Below, in pieces: positions 63,328 to 64,000 of a DNA stretch of 64,000 nucleotides. Within the stretch, counting starts at the first letter, position 1. Each line of letters begins with the position of its first letter. The DNA is from Hydractinia symbiolongicarpus (Eukaryota > Cnidaria > Hydrozoa > Anthoathecata > Hydractiniidae). The stretch lies in the NCBI RefSeq assembly GCF_029227915.1, contig NC_079881.1, positions 25,831,501-25,895,500 of the forward strand. The letters are read 5' to 3'. The translations under genes and the position numbers were made by a program. The notes below the pieces were generated by a model. That model did not search any database. It was not told where the DNA came from and saw only the letters and a list, made by a program, of their open reading frames with translations.

Positions 63328-64000
63328 TTGGGAAATGAGTTTACTCCCTGGGTACTTTCTTTGTATACTTTTCACTGTACGGGCCGAGTCCGTTATATTC
63401 GGAAAATCGCGGGTTTTCGTTTGCCGGCGATTAAACTCCTTTTATTCAGCGTCTCATCAAAAATGAAATCATTTTTGAAACCTACAAGTCTCATGCGTTT
63501 TAGTGGTGAAAAAATAATTTAAAGAATCGTTCGGGAAGTGAGTTTACTCCCTGGGTACTTTCTTTGTATAATTTTGACTATACGGGCCGAGTCCGGGATT
63601 TACGGGAAATTGCGGGTTTTCGTTTGCCGGCGATTAAAATCCTTTTATTCAGCGTCTCATTAAAAATGAAATCGTTTTTGAAAACTACAAGTCTTATGCG
63701 TTTTAGTGATAAAAAATTAATTTAAAAAATCGTTCGGGAAATGAGTTTACTCCCAATTTACTTTCTTTGTATACATTCGACCATACGGCCAAGCCCGGGA
63801 TTTACGGCAAATCGCGGGTTTTCGTTGGCCGGCGATTAAGCTTTTTTTATTCAGCATCTCATCAAAAACGAAATCATTTTTGAAAACTACAAGTCTCATG
63901 CGTTTTAGTGGTGAAAAAATAATTTAAAAAATCGTTTGGGAAATGAGTTTACTCCCTGGGTACTTTCTTTGTATACTTTTCACTGTACGGGCCGAGTCCG
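63328..64000 (+). repeat. HOR unit 5, partial at the right edge
   Basis: Repeats the first three monomers of the canonical unit (C, A, E) and enters the fourth (C, start near 63936) before the window ends. It shares the private 'tataattttgac' at about 63568 with 60552 and 'ctcattaaaaatg' near 63656 with 60642. It is therefore closest to the immediately preceding unit. Confidence 0.85.

Larger units (their letters stand above)
1..64000 (+). repeat. ~203-bp satellite DNA array, about 315 head-to-tail monomers
   Basis: Seen directly: the same ~203-bp unit recurs without interruption from the first to the last base, always in one orientation. Landmarks in nearly every monomer, in order, are 'gtttactccc', 'tttctttgtatac', 'actatacgg', 'gggttttcgtttgccggcg', 'ttattcagcgtctcatc', 'ctacaagtctcatgcg' and 'ttagtggt', then an A/T-rich end. 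My consensus has 43 G and 36 C in 203 bases and 13 CpG, about 1.7 times expectation. Monomers differ mostly by substitutions and 1-bp indels. The length is close to one nucleosome plus linker, as in many centromeric satellites; a centromeric role is inference. The array is longer than the window at both ends. I do not recognise the family. Confidence 0.98.

Noticed and set aside
1598-63522. About 60 plus-strand frames of 62-64 codons with similar products
   Set aside because: They are accidental frames inside the satellite. The starts depend on one C/T variant, 203 bp is not divisible by three, 1-bp indels are tolerated, and most monomers lack the start. No ribosome-binding context or known domain is visible.
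1-64000. CRISPR array
   Set aside because: The repeats directly abut, are about 203 bp long, and have no unique spacers between them.
1-64000. tRNA, 5S rRNA or SINE origin of the monomer
   Set aside because: No convincing A and B box pair, terminator arrangement or cloverleaf; 'gggttttcg' is only a weak B-box resemblance.
1-64000. Tandem coding repeats of a large protein
   Set aside because: All frames are closed by the conserved TAA and by frame change at each 203-bp step.
1-64000. Telomeric or subtelomeric short repeats
   Set aside because: No runs of TTAGGG, TTTAGGG or TTAGG were found.

Overview
The whole 64 kb window is one uninterrupted eukaryotic satellite DNA array. About 315 head-to-tail monomers of roughly 203 bp (most 201-204 bp) run from base 1 to base 64000, all in the same orientation. 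I found no unique-sequence flank, protein-coding gene, RNA gene, transposon insertion, inversion, telomeric repeat or CRISPR array. The window opens and closes inside a monomer. A hand-built consensus monomer has 203 bases, about 39% G+C and 13 CpG dinucleotides. Such an array is typical of centromeric or pericentromeric heterochromatin. I do not recognise the family and cannot name the species. The length and structure rule out an ordinary bacterial or viral segment.

Monomers fall into a few recurrent types, set mainly by monomer positions 5-90. Type A reads 'ccctgggtac' then 'cttttgactatacgggccgag'-like sequence. Type B reads 'cccagtttac' then 'gggtcaagcccggg'. Type C reads 'cttttcactgtacggg' then 'gtgatata' or 'gttatatt'. 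Type D has 'cattcgactatacggccaag', often with 'tttcccggcg'. Type E has 'cgaccatacggcc' with 'ttggccggcg' and an AAGCTT site. The second half of the monomer is more uniform and carries a near-perfect 22-bp dyad.

Layout: 1-3.2 kb is irregular with many private variants. 3.2-15.9 kb is a mosaic of overlapping 2-, 4-, 9-, 10- and 11-monomer duplications. 15.94-21.62 kb is a nearly identical 2,841-bp tandem duplication. 21.6-24.1 kb is mosaic. 24.1-33.4 kb is a 4.9-kb block and its 4.46-kb copy, which lost two monomers and carries a conversion-like patch; part of a third copy follows to 34.6 kb. 34.56-35.78 kb is a 609-bp tandem duplication. 36.8-43.7 kb holds two ~3.45-3.49-kb higher-order copies. 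43.3-44.9 kb holds an 811-bp tandem duplication. From 46.07 kb to the end the array is organised in a 15-monomer higher-order repeat (HOR), cleanest at 60,313-63,327 (3,015 bp), with units expanded to 18 or 20 monomers by internal duplication.

No genes work together here. The content records unequal exchange, gene conversion and slippage. Regularity and identity rise from left to right, which suggests the more recently homogenised part of the array lies to the right. All comparisons were made by eye, so type assignments, boundaries and identity statements are approximate and an alignment could shift them by tens of bases.
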